A DNA stretch of 64,000 nucleotides from Cytophagales bacterium. Lineage in GTDB: Bacteria > Bacteroidota > Bacteroidia > Cytophagales > Bernardetiaceae. Shown piece by piece: positions 18,401 to 29,044 of this stretch. The DNA is taken from positions 1 through 64,000 of the forward strand of contig RDZD01000009.1 of NCBI GenBank assembly GCA_004293815.1, read 5' to 3'. Numbering within the stretch: the stretch's first letter is position 1; each line of letters begins with the position of its first letter. The notes beneath the pieces were generated by a model that did not search any database, was not told the origin of the DNA, and was given only the letters and a program-made list of their open reading frames with translations. A program made the position numbers and the translations under genes.

Positions 18401-20274
18401 TAGCACCTCCAGGTTGTGGCGTAGCCAATAACGCTGATGAAACCCTACACATCACAAGCTTTTTTAATCCTACTGGCGGTGCAGCCTACGACGCAGGTGG
18501 TCTTTGTGGATTGCTCTTTTGTCCTCAAACCAACAGACGTGCAGAATCTGCTAACATTAACACAACTGGTCATACTGGCATGACATTAAGATTCAATTAC
18601 ATTGCCAACGGGCAGGGCTTAACGGATAATGCTTCTGTGGTTTACTTTGATGGCACAACGTGGTCGGTGCTGACCAATAGCATCAAGTCTACAGTTTGCC
18701 CAAGTACACAAGGCCGTTGGACAGCCTACAGTGCAGCTCTGCCAGCCGCATTTGAAGGAAAAACAAATGCAAGAATTGGCTTTGTATGGACAAACAACGA
18801 CGATGGTGTTGGTACTGACCCTTCTGTGGCTATCAATAACATTGTTATTGACAGAAGTAGCGCGGGTACACCATGTACACCAGCTTCTATCACAATGACA
18901 GTAACGCCTGCACCTGCCATACCAACTGTAAGCGGCACTTTAGCAATTTGCGCGGGAAGCAATACGACAGTTACGGCAGCAAGTGGTGTCGCATCGCCTA
19001 CCTTTCAGTGGTATGATGCGGCTTCAGGCGGCACGCTTCTTGCCAGTACAGCGGCCTATACCACACCTGTACTCTCGGCAAACACTACCTACTATGTGCA
19101 AGTCACAACTGGCGGCTGCACAAGTGCACGCACACCTGTAAACATTACAGTATCAGCAAACCCAAGCAATAACAACTTTTGCAACGCAGCAACTGCTTTT
19201 GTTGGCTACAATAGTTTTTATTCAAATCGTTGCGCTACGGCGCAAGGCAGCGAGCCAAGCACACCCAATACCTGTTTCCGCACTAATAGCGGTGCCAACC
19301 CAGGTGTTAGCCACTCTGTATGGTTCCGATTCACAAGCCCTGTCACTCAGACTTATGGTGCTTGTATCTACTACGGAACTGACGCTGCTAATGTGTCCAC
19401 AGGTGGTCAGTTTGACTCTGAAATGGCTATGTACACCTTAACGAGCGGTAGCTGTGCATCTAACCCCAACTTTACAGGCGCAGGGCCTATAGTCTTGGCA
19501 CAAGTGGCATGTAATGATGATGGTGTGATGTTGCCAGCAATACACGGTCCTTGGGGTGTTCGCTCAGCCTTTAACTGCGGTTCTATTACGTCTGGCAACA
19601 CGGTCTACTTCCAAGTGGATGGTGCTTGGCGATTGGCTGGCGGTACGAAAGGCAACCGCATGGACGCATTCCCTGGTGCATCTGAGTCTGATGACTTTGT
19701 TCTCCACATATTTCCAATTACTTTGCTTGATCTCGATTGGGTGAAAGTAACTGCTAAGGCCACAGAAAAGGGTAACTTGGTGGAGTGGACAACGGCAAAC
19801 GAACGCAACACCCTGCGTTATGAAGTGCAAAAATCTGCTACAGGTAAACCAAATTCTTTTGTCAAGGTAGGCATGGTAGAAGCGCGTGGCGGTTTCAACA
19901 CAAGCTATAGCTTCTTAGATCCGCAGCTAACGGCCGCAACAGCCTACTATCGCATCAGGGAGATAAGCAGCGACAACAACGAAAATCTCAGCAAAGTAGT
20001 TCTGGTATCACAAAACACGTCTGTGGGAATATTGAGCCTTACGCCAAATCCTGTTGAAACCACAGCAGAGTTGTTGTTTGCAGTAGAAGAGGCCACCGAC
20101 GTACAAATCTCTATTTTTGATGCTCTGGGGCGTTTGATGCAAACATCTGAGATGAACGCAAACGCTGGCCAAAATAGCTATATTGTACAAACACAACAGC
20201 TTAATGCTGGCACTTACACGGTAGTTCTCACCCACAACGGCCAAAGACATGCTCTTAAGATGATTAAGAGATAG
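15430..20274 (+). CDS. Large secreted M43-family metalloprotease with T9SS sorting domain
   Basis: A 1614-residue surface or secreted zinc protease. Order: signal peptide (1-25), short propeptide, M43/cytophagalysin catalytic domain (about 85-355), CARDB-like domain (about 360-485), jelly-roll/MAM-like region (about 490-675), choice-of-anchor-D domain (about 680-790), a Cys-rich region, a second MAM-like region (about 950-1160), Ig-like domain (about 1165-1240), another jelly-roll, a fibronectin-like domain, and a type A T9SS C-terminal domain (last 80 residues, from LTPNPVETTAELLF to MIKR). The zinc site HEVGHWLGLRH (His282, Glu283, His286, His292) and Met-turn Met347 are intact. M43 enzymes cut extracellular proteins. 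It has its own promoter and terminator, so it is monocistronic. Confidence 0.92.
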   Translation: MKKILLSYLLATLLILINFLHLQAQDGHDHLLPLNERRCATMAVDSANRLAISGPVRSHEDQALFEQWLKGIIEENKRRAALSFTLGAVYTIPVVFHIVHNGEAVGTGRNIPYVQVTDQIAVLNEDFRRIVGTAGFNANPVGADSRIEFCLARRRPDGSPFPGGEDGVNRINRTTAGFTAPPHTTGYIDATIKPWTSAVAGSPTRGYATSDYLNIWICQISGGILGYAQFPQTNMTGMPCTPQTVATDGVVFGFNYIGDITKNSTAQLVAGAPYNRGRTATHEVGHWLGLRHIWGDENLCNADDFCADTPMAGPANFGCPVGANTCAAFPGNDQIENYMDYSDDACMNIFTIDQKARMRAVLENSPRRKSLLQSTVCIPPFPNDAAITEVLAPSGMICGTSITPQVTLKNFGTATLTSATINYQLDGGAILTFAWSGSLAVGASTNQLLPVMAGLTDGAHTFRAFSTLPNGVADPNTTMDESQNNFYTGGFTIPYTETFTSETFPPPYWGLINGGQCPTWGSTNVTQISGTTGQAAGEYNFTYNPGIGDVDELITPVINLPAGSTAVALRFDVAHRAYDAATNERLRVQISTDCGATYPSTVYDLTSNTGLATGAALTTLFYPTAAANWRTEVIDISAFASTCASAVDRNIRLKFLLTNAFGNNVYIDNVRITATMPPEISVTESSVNVPDDGAYAFGTTNTGTAITRTFTVNNTGATALNLSGFSVTGTGFTGTAPPASIAAGASGTFTLTFNPTCGSSAAFAGNVTFNTNDCSEAPYNFTLSGSTNACNISALGTGIQTACVPATNTYTQQVTVTYVNPPCTGTLDVNGQSFAITSSPQTVTLTGLTANGLAVNTTASFSATACTRTSAALFTAPAACSAPPACTLTSSDLDNSICVGQSVTFTATGGTNYDFRVNGTSVQNSATATYTTTSLANGDVVSVVVSTSAGTVTVYSENFETGGATWTLNTATGVNGIHNNFWTISDDEGGVAPPGCGVANNADETLHITSFFNPTGGAAYDAGGLCGLLFCPQTNRRAESANINTTGHTGMTLRFNYIANGQGLTDNASVVYFDGTTWSVLTNSIKSTVCPSTQGRWTAYSAALPAAFEGKTNARIGFVWTNNDDGVGTDPSVAINNIVIDRSSAGTPCTPASITMTVTPAPAIPTVSGTLAICAGSNTTVTAASGVASPTFQWYDAASGGTLLASTAAYTTPVLSANTTYYVQVTTGGCTSARTPVNITVSANPSNNNFCNAATAFVGYNSFYSNRCATAQGSEPSTPNTCFRTNSGANPGVSHSVWFRFTSPVTQTYGACIYYGTDAANVSTGGQFDSEMAMYTLTSGSCASNPNFTGAGPIVLAQVACNDDGVMLPAIHGPWGVRSAFNCGSITSGNTVYFQVDGAWRLAGGTKGNRMDAFPGASESDDFVLHIFPITLLDLDWVKVTAKATEKGNLVEWTTANERNTLRYEVQKSATGKPNSFVKVGMVEARGGFNTSYSFLDPQLTAATAYYRIREISSDNNENLSKVVLVSQNTSVGILSLTPNPVETTAELLFAVEEATDVQISIFDALGRLMQTSEMNANAGQNSYIVQTQQLNAGTYTVVLTHNGQRHALKMIKR

Positions 20275-20292
20275 AATAGGGAAATACATTTT

Positions 20293-20337
20293 AACCAACA
20301 GAGGCTGCCCAAAAATTTTGGACAGCCTCTGTTGGTT
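20293..20337 (+). terminator. Strong terminator after the M43 protease gene
   Basis: Bases 20293-20307 pair with 20323-20337 in a perfect 15-bp GC-containing stem, followed by TTTTA. It lies 18 bases after the stop codon. Confidence 0.85.
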
Positions 20338-20536
20338 TTACTTCACAAGTGTAAACAAGCAACCCAAAGGTGGTCATTCTAAGAAAAAATGTAATAGAAT
20401 AGTTGCTTAACGATGATATCATAAAGCATCTGTTACTCAGATACCTTATCTCAAAAACTCAACAAAAAACTAAAAGCCAGTATCAAAGCAGCTACACTTG
20501 TTGTTTTCAGAGTACAGTACAAAGTTAGGAATAAGC

Positions 20537-22642
20537 CTAACTCACTCGCCCCCATTGTTTTTGTGGGTTTTGTTGTTCGTTTTGCAAGAAGTCAAAAACT
20601 TGTTTATGCTCGCTTTTTACAAGAGTAGGATCGTCTTCTAAAAGTTGTATAGCTGCCATGCGCGACTGCTGCACAATTTCGCCATCTTTGGCTAGATTAG
20701 CCAGTTTAAGTTCTACTACACCACTTTGTTGCGTCCCATCAAGCGCACCAGGCCCTCGGAGCTTGAGATCTAACTCAGAAAGCTTAAAGCCATCAGTAGT
20801 TTCTGTCATAGCCTTCAAACGCTGGCGTGCGTCTTGCGATAGGTTATACTCTGTAAGCAGAATACAGTAGGACTGAGTTTGACCTCTTCCTACACGCCCT
20901 CGCAACTGGTGTAACTGGGAAAGCCCAAATCTATCAGCATTTTCAATCAATATCACATTGGCGTTGGGTACGTTTACACCCACCTCTACCACCGTCGTAG
21001 CCACCATAATTTGGGTTTGGTTAGCCGCAAACGCTGCCATGCTTTGCTCCTTTTCTTTTGAGCTCATTTTACCATGCAACACACTTAGGCTAGCCGTCGG
21101 AATGTGTTGTTGTATATTTTCCACGCCAGCCATAAGGCTTTTGTAGTTTAATGTTTCGCTTTCTTCAATCAAAGGATAAATGACGTAGGCTTGATAGCCC
21201 TGCTGAATTTGGGATTCTAAAAAAGCATAAATCTTGGCGCGATTGTTTTCATATCGGTGCACAGTTTGAATGGGCTTGCGTCCAGCAGGCATCTCGTCTA
21301 TAACGGATACGTCTAGGTCGCCGTATAGCGTCATAGCAAGCGTGCGCGGTATGGGCGTAGCCGTCATCACTAGCACATGAGGGAAAAGACGTGGCTGCTT
21401 TTGCCAGAGTTTGGCACGTTGCGCCACACCAAAACGGTGTTGCTCATCTATGATACAAAGTCCAAGATTTTGGAACTGTACTTCATCCTCAATGAGAGCG
21501 TGTGTACCCACAATGAGTTTAATGCTTCCTTCAGCCAGTCTAGGCAGCATTTTATTGCGCTCAGAACGCTTTGTAGAACCTGTTAAAAGAGCCATCTCTA
21601 AACCTAGCTTTTCAGCCATAGGCTGCAGCCCCTTAAAGTGCTGTTCGGCCAAAACCTCAGTGGGAGCCATAAGGCAAGCTTGTGCCTCGTTGTCTATAGC
21701 CATGAGCATACACATAAATGCCACAACCGTTTTTCCGCTGCCCACATCGCCCTGTAAAAGACGATTCATCTGTTTACCAGAATTCAAATCTGTGTAAATT
21801 TCTCTAATAACTCGCTTTTGAGCGTTAGTTAAGGGAAAAGCTAGATGGTCGTGAAAAAATTTATTATGTATTTGCAGCTTTGTAAAGGGCAGACCCGCAT
21901 GTTTGCTCAGGCGCACATGGCGTAAACGCAGGAGCTTGAGTTGTACAAAAAATAGCTCTTCAAATTTGAGACGACGCAGGGAGCGATGCAAAACAGAAGC
22001 CGTGGAAGGGAAGTGTATGCCCTGCAAAGCCTCAATGCGCGGCATAAGTTCATATTTGCCTAGAATACTGGCTGTTAAATTTTCTGCAATCTGTGTGCTG
22101 ATGACCTCAAATAAGTTTCTGACTAGCTTAGTTAAACCTTTGCTGTCAAGAAAATTGGCTCTGAGTTTTTCGGTGCTATGATAAATGGGTGTGAGAGCAG
22201 CTTGCTTGTCTGAAGAGACAAATAGCTCAAAATCAGGATGTGGAATAGAAAAATGACGGCTAAACATATTCGGCTTTCCAAACACCAAGTAGTCTACTCC
22301 CTCTTTCAGGCGGGGTCTAACGAAATGAATGGACTGAAACCATATAAGCTTTACTTGTCCAGTTTGGTCTTCTAGAGTAGCCTCTAAGCGTTTTTTTCCG
22401 CCCTCGCCCATGCTTTGAATATTGCGCAAGCGTCCTTTAAGCTGAACATAAAGAGAATCTTCTGTTATCTCGCTAATATTATGGCATTTGGTGCGATCTT
22501 CATAACGAAAAGGAAAAAAACTTAGTAAATCAGCAAAGGTATAAAGTTCTAGCTCTTCAGCCAACAGCTTGGCGCGGCTCTCACCCACACCTTTGAGATA
22601 GGCGAGAGAGCGAAGCAAAATGGTTGATGACTGTTTTTCCAC
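20537..22642 (-). CDS. recG: ATP-dependent DNA helicase RecG
   Basis: Remodels stalled replication forks and branch-migrates Holliday junctions and R-loops. The 701-residue length is standard. The N-terminal wedge/OB region (about 1-240) starts with an LAYLKGVGESRAKLLAEEL helix-hairpin-helix. The SF2 helicase motifs follow: Walker A GDVGSGKTVVA, APTEVLAEQH, DEQHRFGV (motif II), TATPIPRTLA (III), VVEVGVNVPNANVILIENADRFGLSQLHQLRGRVGR (V and VI region, read as several adjacent motifs). The C-terminal DLKLRGPGALDGTQQSG is characteristic of RecG. It lies 43 bases downstream of the FadL-like porin gene on the same strand and may be read from that promoter. Confidence 0.95.
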   Translation of the reverse strand: MEKQSSTILLRSLAYLKGVGESRAKLLAEELELYTFADLLSFFPFRYEDRTKCHNISEITEDSLYVQLKGRLRNIQSMGEGGKKRLEATLEDQTGQVKLIWFQSIHFVRPRLKEGVDYLVFGKPNMFSRHFSIPHPDFELFVSSDKQAALTPIYHSTEKLRANFLDSKGLTKLVRNLFEVISTQIAENLTASILGKYELMPRIEALQGIHFPSTASVLHRSLRRLKFEELFFVQLKLLRLRHVRLSKHAGLPFTKLQIHNKFFHDHLAFPLTNAQKRVIREIYTDLNSGKQMNRLLQGDVGSGKTVVAFMCMLMAIDNEAQACLMAPTEVLAEQHFKGLQPMAEKLGLEMALLTGSTKRSERNKMLPRLAEGSIKLIVGTHALIEDEVQFQNLGLCIIDEQHRFGVAQRAKLWQKQPRLFPHVLVMTATPIPRTLAMTLYGDLDVSVIDEMPAGRKPIQTVHRYENNRAKIYAFLESQIQQGYQAYVIYPLIEESETLNYKSLMAGVENIQQHIPTASLSVLHGKMSSKEKEQSMAAFAANQTQIMVATTVVEVGVNVPNANVILIENADRFGLSQLHQLRGRVGRGQTQSYCILLTEYNLSQDARQRLKAMTETTDGFKLSELDLKLRGPGALDGTQQSGVVELKLANLAKDGEIVQQSRMAAIQLLEDDPTLVKSEHKQVFDFLQNEQQNPQKQWGRVS

Positions 22643-22685
22643 GTTTAAGCGGTCTCTTTGTTTGATTTAAAGACAAATTTGTTCT

Positions 22686-24248
22686 CTAAAAATAAAATCC
22701 GTAGCTCACAGCCAGCGTAAAGACTGAAGCTTTGACATTTTTTAAAACTGGAGAAAGGCTATTTCCTGTTCTTGGATAGGCATAAATGCTCTGATTTTCT
22801 TGATAGAACTGCCCTACAATATCCCAAAATCTATCGGGAAACCGTCTTCCTATGCCCGCACTATAGACCAGCCGCTCGTTGCTCCGATCCGCATTGGGCG
22901 TGCTGAGATAGTCAGGAAAATAGGCAAATCCTCCACGCAAACGAAGATTCTTGATTCTTGCCTCAGCTCCTGCCCTTAAATTGATGGTTTGGGTATAGAG
23001 GTTGGCTAGTTTTTTATTTTCAGCATCAAAAGATGCTTTAAAACTTGGATTCTGCAGTTTTAAAACGCTAAAATCTACCCATTCTGCGTCAAGAGTAATA
23101 AAGCCGTATGGGCCAGCAAGCATCGCAATACCCGCACTAGCACGCAGGGGTGTAACAAGATTGTATCCAATACGCGTAGGCTCAATGTTGGCCTTTTTCT
23201 CCTGCAAAAAGACTTCTTGGCCAAACTCTATGACTCTGAAACTATTGTAGTTAACAGCCATTTCAGCATTGTAAGTTTCGCTTACTTGCATATAAGATGG
23301 GCTTACTATGCTCGCACCTAATCGCATAAAACGTGAAGCTTTAACGATAAGACCAGCTGAAGCATTAACCCCTACCCCCCGTTGTTTGCGGGTTTCTGTG
23401 AGCATAAAAGACGTGAGTACAGGGTCATTTTTGTCATAGATTTCTTCAAAAGAACGGGTTTCTATAAACCTATGGGTGAGAAGATTGACACTAAAACCAT
23501 AGTAAATAGCATCCGCAAACTCACCTCCCACCGCAAAGTTCCAAGCGTACTGAGCACCTCTATGATTTACCTCTTCGCGGCTGTCATAGCGCAGCGAGTT
23601 GAGAGGTGTTGTATAGATGTCTCGGCTCAGCGAGTCGCGGTTGGGGCCAATCAGGTAGGTAAAATAGGCAAGCCCTGCCACATCAGTTACACCGTTAGAT
23701 TGCTCATCCAGTTCTTCCCATGTGCGACCATTCGTAGAATTTATAATGCTGTTTACAAGCGAATTACCTGTGTTTTTTTCCAGAACTTTATTGCTTTGAA
23801 GCTGAAAGTCTGCCACACGCGAAAAGTTAATCGCTACTGAGTAGCCTCTTGTATATTTCTTACCATGACGCGGCGAAGCAATATTGATGCCCATTTGCGG
23901 TAAATATAACTTGGGTTTAAGCATGTTATCTGTTTGGTTTAAATCTTCCCAAGAGGAATTGACAAAACCCGCAGCTGTACAGAAGCCAGCTTCTGTTCGT
24001 TGTAACATCCCAGCAGCAGCAGGATTGAGGGCTACCGCTGACAGGTCTGCGCCCAGCCCCACCGCTGCACCTCCCACGCCCAGTATCCTTGCAGAGCCAC
24101 TCTGAAACTGGCGTGCAAGCCGAATCACTTCAAGATCTATTTGCGAAGCGTTTTGAGCTTGGGTTATAAAACAGATTGCTTGAAGAGTTAAAATCGTTAC
24201 AAAACTAGAAACGTGTTTTATCTTCAAAAGCCATTGAAACATTTGCAT
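22686..24248 (-). CDS. OmpP1/FadL-family outer-membrane protein
   Basis: A 520-residue outer-membrane barrel with a signal peptide ending near ITQAQ (residue 31). The mature N-terminus GSARILGVGGAAVGLGADLSA...NPAAAGML is the FadL/TodX/OmpP1 plug-and-first-strand pattern, and the chain ends in TLAVSYGFYF with a terminal aromatic, as outer-membrane barrels do. FadL relatives import hydrophobic compounds such as long-chain fatty acids; the substrate here is unknown. A second Met two codons in could be the start. A minus-strand promoter lies at 24322-24353, and recG follows after 43 bases. Confidence 0.82.
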   Translation of the reverse strand: MQMFQWLLKIKHVSSFVTILTLQAICFITQAQNASQIDLEVIRLARQFQSGSARILGVGGAAVGLGADLSAVALNPAAAGMLQRTEAGFCTAAGFVNSSWEDLNQTDNMLKPKLYLPQMGINIASPRHGKKYTRGYSVAINFSRVADFQLQSNKVLEKNTGNSLVNSIINSTNGRTWEELDEQSNGVTDVAGLAYFTYLIGPNRDSLSRDIYTTPLNSLRYDSREEVNHRGAQYAWNFAVGGEFADAIYYGFSVNLLTHRFIETRSFEEIYDKNDPVLTSFMLTETRKQRGVGVNASAGLIVKASRFMRLGASIVSPSYMQVSETYNAEMAVNYNSFRVIEFGQEVFLQEKKANIEPTRIGYNLVTPLRASAGIAMLAGPYGFITLDAEWVDFSVLKLQNPSFKASFDAENKKLANLYTQTINLRAGAEARIKNLRLRGGFAYFPDYLSTPNADRSNERLVYSAGIGRRFPDRFWDIVGQFYQENQSIYAYPRTGNSLSPVLKNVKASVFTLAVSYGFYF

Positions 24249-24321
24249 AAAGTTGGTAGGCTGTAAAAATTGATGGATAACAGAAAGATGCGTTTTTGAA
24301 ACGATAAGTTGCTTTTGAGAG

Positions 24322-24353
24322 CAAAACTAAAAGCATTTTAATGTTTGCAACAA
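24322..24353 (-). promoter_or_regulatory. Bacteroidota-type promoter for the FadL-like gene
   Basis: On the minus strand TAGTTTTG (24322-24329) fits the -7 element, and TTG occurs upstream at 18 bases (24348-24350) and 21 bases (24351-24353). The expected start of transcription is about 65-70 bases before the start codon at 24248. Confidence 0.5.
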
Positions 24354-24459
24354 GCAAAATTATACATACTCCCACAAGATAACAAATTTGCGTATTTTTT
24401 TAGCCAGTCGCCTTCAAAAAAAGTTGTGCTTAGCTGTTGATAATCAAACCTTAAAAATA

Positions 24460-24499
24460 AAAACAGCCAATACAGGCAAATATCTGTGTTGGCTGTTTT
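24460..24499 (-). terminator. Rho-independent terminator of gyrB
   Basis: Bases 24460-24474 pair with 24485-24499 in a 15-bp stem (one G-T pair) with a 10-base loop. On the minus strand it follows the gyrB stop by 19 bases and is followed by a T-rich stretch (24451-24459). Confidence 0.85.
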
Positions 24500-24518
24500 G
24501 GAAGTAAATCTAGCTTGC

Positions 24519-26492
<1,974 letters not shown>

Positions 26493-26521
26493 TCAAAAAA
26501 ATATTTTCTAGTTTCGAATAA

Positions 26522-26529
26522 CAAAGGTA
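26522..26529 (-). promoter_or_regulatory. Probable -7 element of the gyrB promoter
   Basis: On the minus strand TACCTTTG fits TANNTTTG exactly, ending 33 bases before the gyrB start codon. No good TTG is visible at the -33 position. Confidence 0.45.
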
Positions 26530-26676
26530 AACATTATTTTTTTATACTACTAACATTTTGAATGGATTAAAACATGAAATAGGAGATATACGAGCTGGTA
26601 CTGTGCAAGGACATCTATTTTTTGCGTATTTGAAGTTATTAGTAACAAGCTTGTTAGTTATTTATAGCACAACAAT

Positions 26677-28614
26677 CTACTCTAGTTCCTTTTTGCCAAG
26701 AATGAGCAATTCAATACGGCGGTTGAGTGCTCTTCCGTCTTCTTCATCATCATTTGAAAATATGGGTTCTTTGCTGCCCTTGCCTAAGGTTTCTAAACGG
26801 CTTTCTGGTATGCGTTTCTTGTTGATAATAAATTGTTTGATGGCTAATGCGCGGTCTTCTGAAAGCTTTTGATTATCCAAAGAATCGCCCAGATTGTCGG
26901 TATGTCCTATAATACGAAGTCTGATACTGGGATTTTTGACTAAAAATACATTAAGCTTCTCAAGTTCTTCAAAAGAGCTGCTCTCGAGCTCTGCTGAGCC
27001 AGTCTTAAACAAGATATTTTTTAAGATGATAGATGTGCCCTCGCTGAGGCTAGGAAAGTCCACAAACGCAGTACTAGGATTGGTTTGAACAAAAAAATTA
27101 TTGGTTAGCTCGGGCGATGTACGTGCATAAATAAGGCGTGCATCTAAATTAAGATACTGTTGATAAAGCACTTTTTTATCAAATAAAACTCTTATTTTCA
27201 GAGTTTTGGCTACAGGAAACTTTAAACAGTAAAAGCCTTGTTCGTTGGTGAGAGTATCTAAGATTATCTCATCTTTATACAAAACTTGGACACGTGCACC
27301 CTGTAAAATATTATTTTTGTCGCGGTCTTTGACAACGCCTTTCACGGTCAGGTGGTTGAACATATACACACGATACAAATCCAGTCCCCCGTATCCGCCG
27401 GCTCGGTCGCTGCTCAGATATGAAATATTCGTAGAAGTGGGAACATAGTACAAATCATTGCCTGGCGAGCTTACAGGATAAGGCACATGCTTGGGGGCAG
27501 TCCATGTTTGAGTAGCACTATCCAAATCAGAATAATAAATATCAAAACCGCCTAGTCCTTCTGGACGCATTGCACTAAAGTAAAGCCGCTTGCCATCATC
27601 CGAAAAATGAGGGGCTGTTTCGTCTCTTTCGGTATTGAGTAGGGTTAGAGAAGTGGGAGCAGACCAAGTATTGTCTTTCTTGAGTTCTGAAATGTATAGG
27701 TTCATGTCCGAAAATTGATCTGAAGCAAATACAATTTTTTTGCCATCGCGGCTGATATTGGCAGAAAGCTCCTTGGCATATCGCTTATTAATCACTCGCT
27801 CAAATCCTGTTTGTGAGAGGTCTGTCCAAATGGTATCTTCTTTTTCTAGGTAGCTCAAGTTCCCCTCGTGCGTAACGAGTAGAAGGACAGAGGAATTATT
27901 TTGATTGCTTTCTACAACCTGAAGGGCTACTTTATTTTGCTTGTCACTTTCAGCAAGGGGATAAATAAGATCGGGACTTCCCCATTCACCAGCTGCCACC
28001 ATCTTGGCGGTGTAAATACTGATAGCACTACCAGAGGCATTATGTAACTGCAAATATGGCGAAGGTTGTCTATTGATAAAAAAACTTCGTCCATCGTTGC
28101 TTATAGAACACGAAAACTCTGAAGAGTCGGTGTTAATGAGTGAGCCTAAATTTTCTACCGCCATACTCGCAGGCTGCTTCAAGTTTTTTACTAGGTTGTT
28201 GTACTGGGTATAAAGAGGTGTAATATCGAGCCCCTTACTAACCTGAGCAGTGGTAATATATAACTTGGCCAATTCCAAGTCGTTCATGGTGCTCAACAAG
28301 GCTTTACAGTACTCGAGTTCAAATAATTCATCTGCTGGCAACTCACTAGCATCTATGTTTTTATAGTAGCTGTATGCTTTTTCATACTCGTTGCAGTTTA
28401 TCAGTTCTTTGGCCAAAATAAACCGAAACAAAGCATTATGTGGATAGTTCTTAATAGCTTGATTAAGATATCTAAAGGCATCTTGTTTATCTGTAAGCCC
28501 TCCGTTTTTTAGTTTAGACTTTATCAGGTCTGAATATTGCTTTTCGCTCATTTGCCCAAAGGCCAACTGTGCCGCAAAGATGAGCCAAAAGAAAATTAGG
28601 ACGGTGTTTTTCAT
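26677..28614 (-). CDS. PorE-like OmpA-family protein (TPR, PD40 repeats, OmpA domain)
   Basis: An exported cell-wall-binding protein. From the Met at 28614 the signal peptide MKNTVLIFFWLIFAAQLAFG is well formed, so I prefer it to the Met three codons earlier (28623). Order in 645 residues: TPR-like helices (about 20-150), WD40-like PD40 beta-propeller repeats (about 170-420; for example ISRDGKKIVFASDQ and FSDDGKRLYFSAMR), a carboxypeptidase-regulatory-like domain (about 425-500), and a C-terminal OmpA domain (about 530-640) with GHTDNLGDSLDNQKLSEDRA for peptidoglycan binding. This order matches PorE of the type IX secretion system in Porphyromonas. Membership in the T9SS is inferred from architecture; several paralogues of this layout exist in the phylum. 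Confidence 0.82.
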   Translation of the reverse strand: MKNTVLIFFWLIFAAQLAFGQMSEKQYSDLIKSKLKNGGLTDKQDAFRYLNQAIKNYPHNALFRFILAKELINCNEYEKAYSYYKNIDASELPADELFELEYCKALLSTMNDLELAKLYITTAQVSKGLDITPLYTQYNNLVKNLKQPASMAVENLGSLINTDSSEFSCSISNDGRSFFINRQPSPYLQLHNASGSAISIYTAKMVAAGEWGSPDLIYPLAESDKQNKVALQVVESNQNNSSVLLLVTHEGNLSYLEKEDTIWTDLSQTGFERVINKRYAKELSANISRDGKKIVFASDQFSDMNLYISELKKDNTWSAPTSLTLLNTERDETAPHFSDDGKRLYFSAMRPEGLGGFDIYYSDLDSATQTWTAPKHVPYPVSSPGNDLYYVPTSTNISYLSSDRAGGYGGLDLYRVYMFNHLTVKGVVKDRDKNNILQGARVQVLYKDEIILDTLTNEQGFYCLKFPVAKTLKIRVLFDKKVLYQQYLNLDARLIYARTSPELTNNFFVQTNPSTAFVDFPSLSEGTSIILKNILFKTGSAELESSSFEELEKLNVFLVKNPSIRLRIIGHTDNLGDSLDNQKLSEDRALAIKQFIINKKRIPESRLETLGKGSKEPIFSNDDEEDGRALNRRIELLILGKKELE

Positions 28615-28623
28615 ATTCACCAA

Positions 28624-29044
28624 AATTGAGTCTCTATTTTAATGATTGTGTGTGAGGAATTTCAGCTAGGCGACTGTATGCTAGAAACGTCTTTGAAGGC
28701 TCAAAAGAGCTAGGTTTCAAAGATTAAAACGTTTAAATCAGAAATCTATTGGTAAAAACTGGACTTTAGTTTTAATTCTATGCTATAAATCATAAAAAAA
28801 CAAGACATAACTTATCTTTACGCTGTGCAAAAAGTAACCGATAAGAGAAATTCGCCCTTGTGGGGGTAGCAAAGATAGATAAAAACGACTGTAGAAGAGA
28901 CGCTTTCCTGAATTTTGCGGCTGACTAATCCCTAAGAAATGAATATCGCATAAATAGAACATGCTTAAAATAAATCAATGCCAAAAAATCATTGGCTTTT
29001 TGGAGTGTTTCAGCAATTCATTACTTCTTATAAAAATAATGGTT
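28624..29044. other. Intergenic region between uvrC and the PorE-like gene
   Basis: No gene or RNA is recognisable in these 421 bases. A -7-like element on the minus strand (TATCTTTG, 28870-28877) has no matching -33 box. An imperfect AT-rich inverted repeat (28981-28987 with 28997-29003) near the uvrC end may act as a weak terminator. Confidence 0.4.

Noticed and set aside
23382..23840. 152-codon open frame on the plus strand inside the FadL-like gene
   Set aside because: Antisense to a coherent outer-membrane protein; composition is that of a shadow frame.
26643..26656. Palindrome TAACAAGCTTGTTA as an operator
   Set aside because: A single 14-base AT-rich palindrome just before the 3' end of the PorE-like gene, with no second copy nearby, is likely chance.
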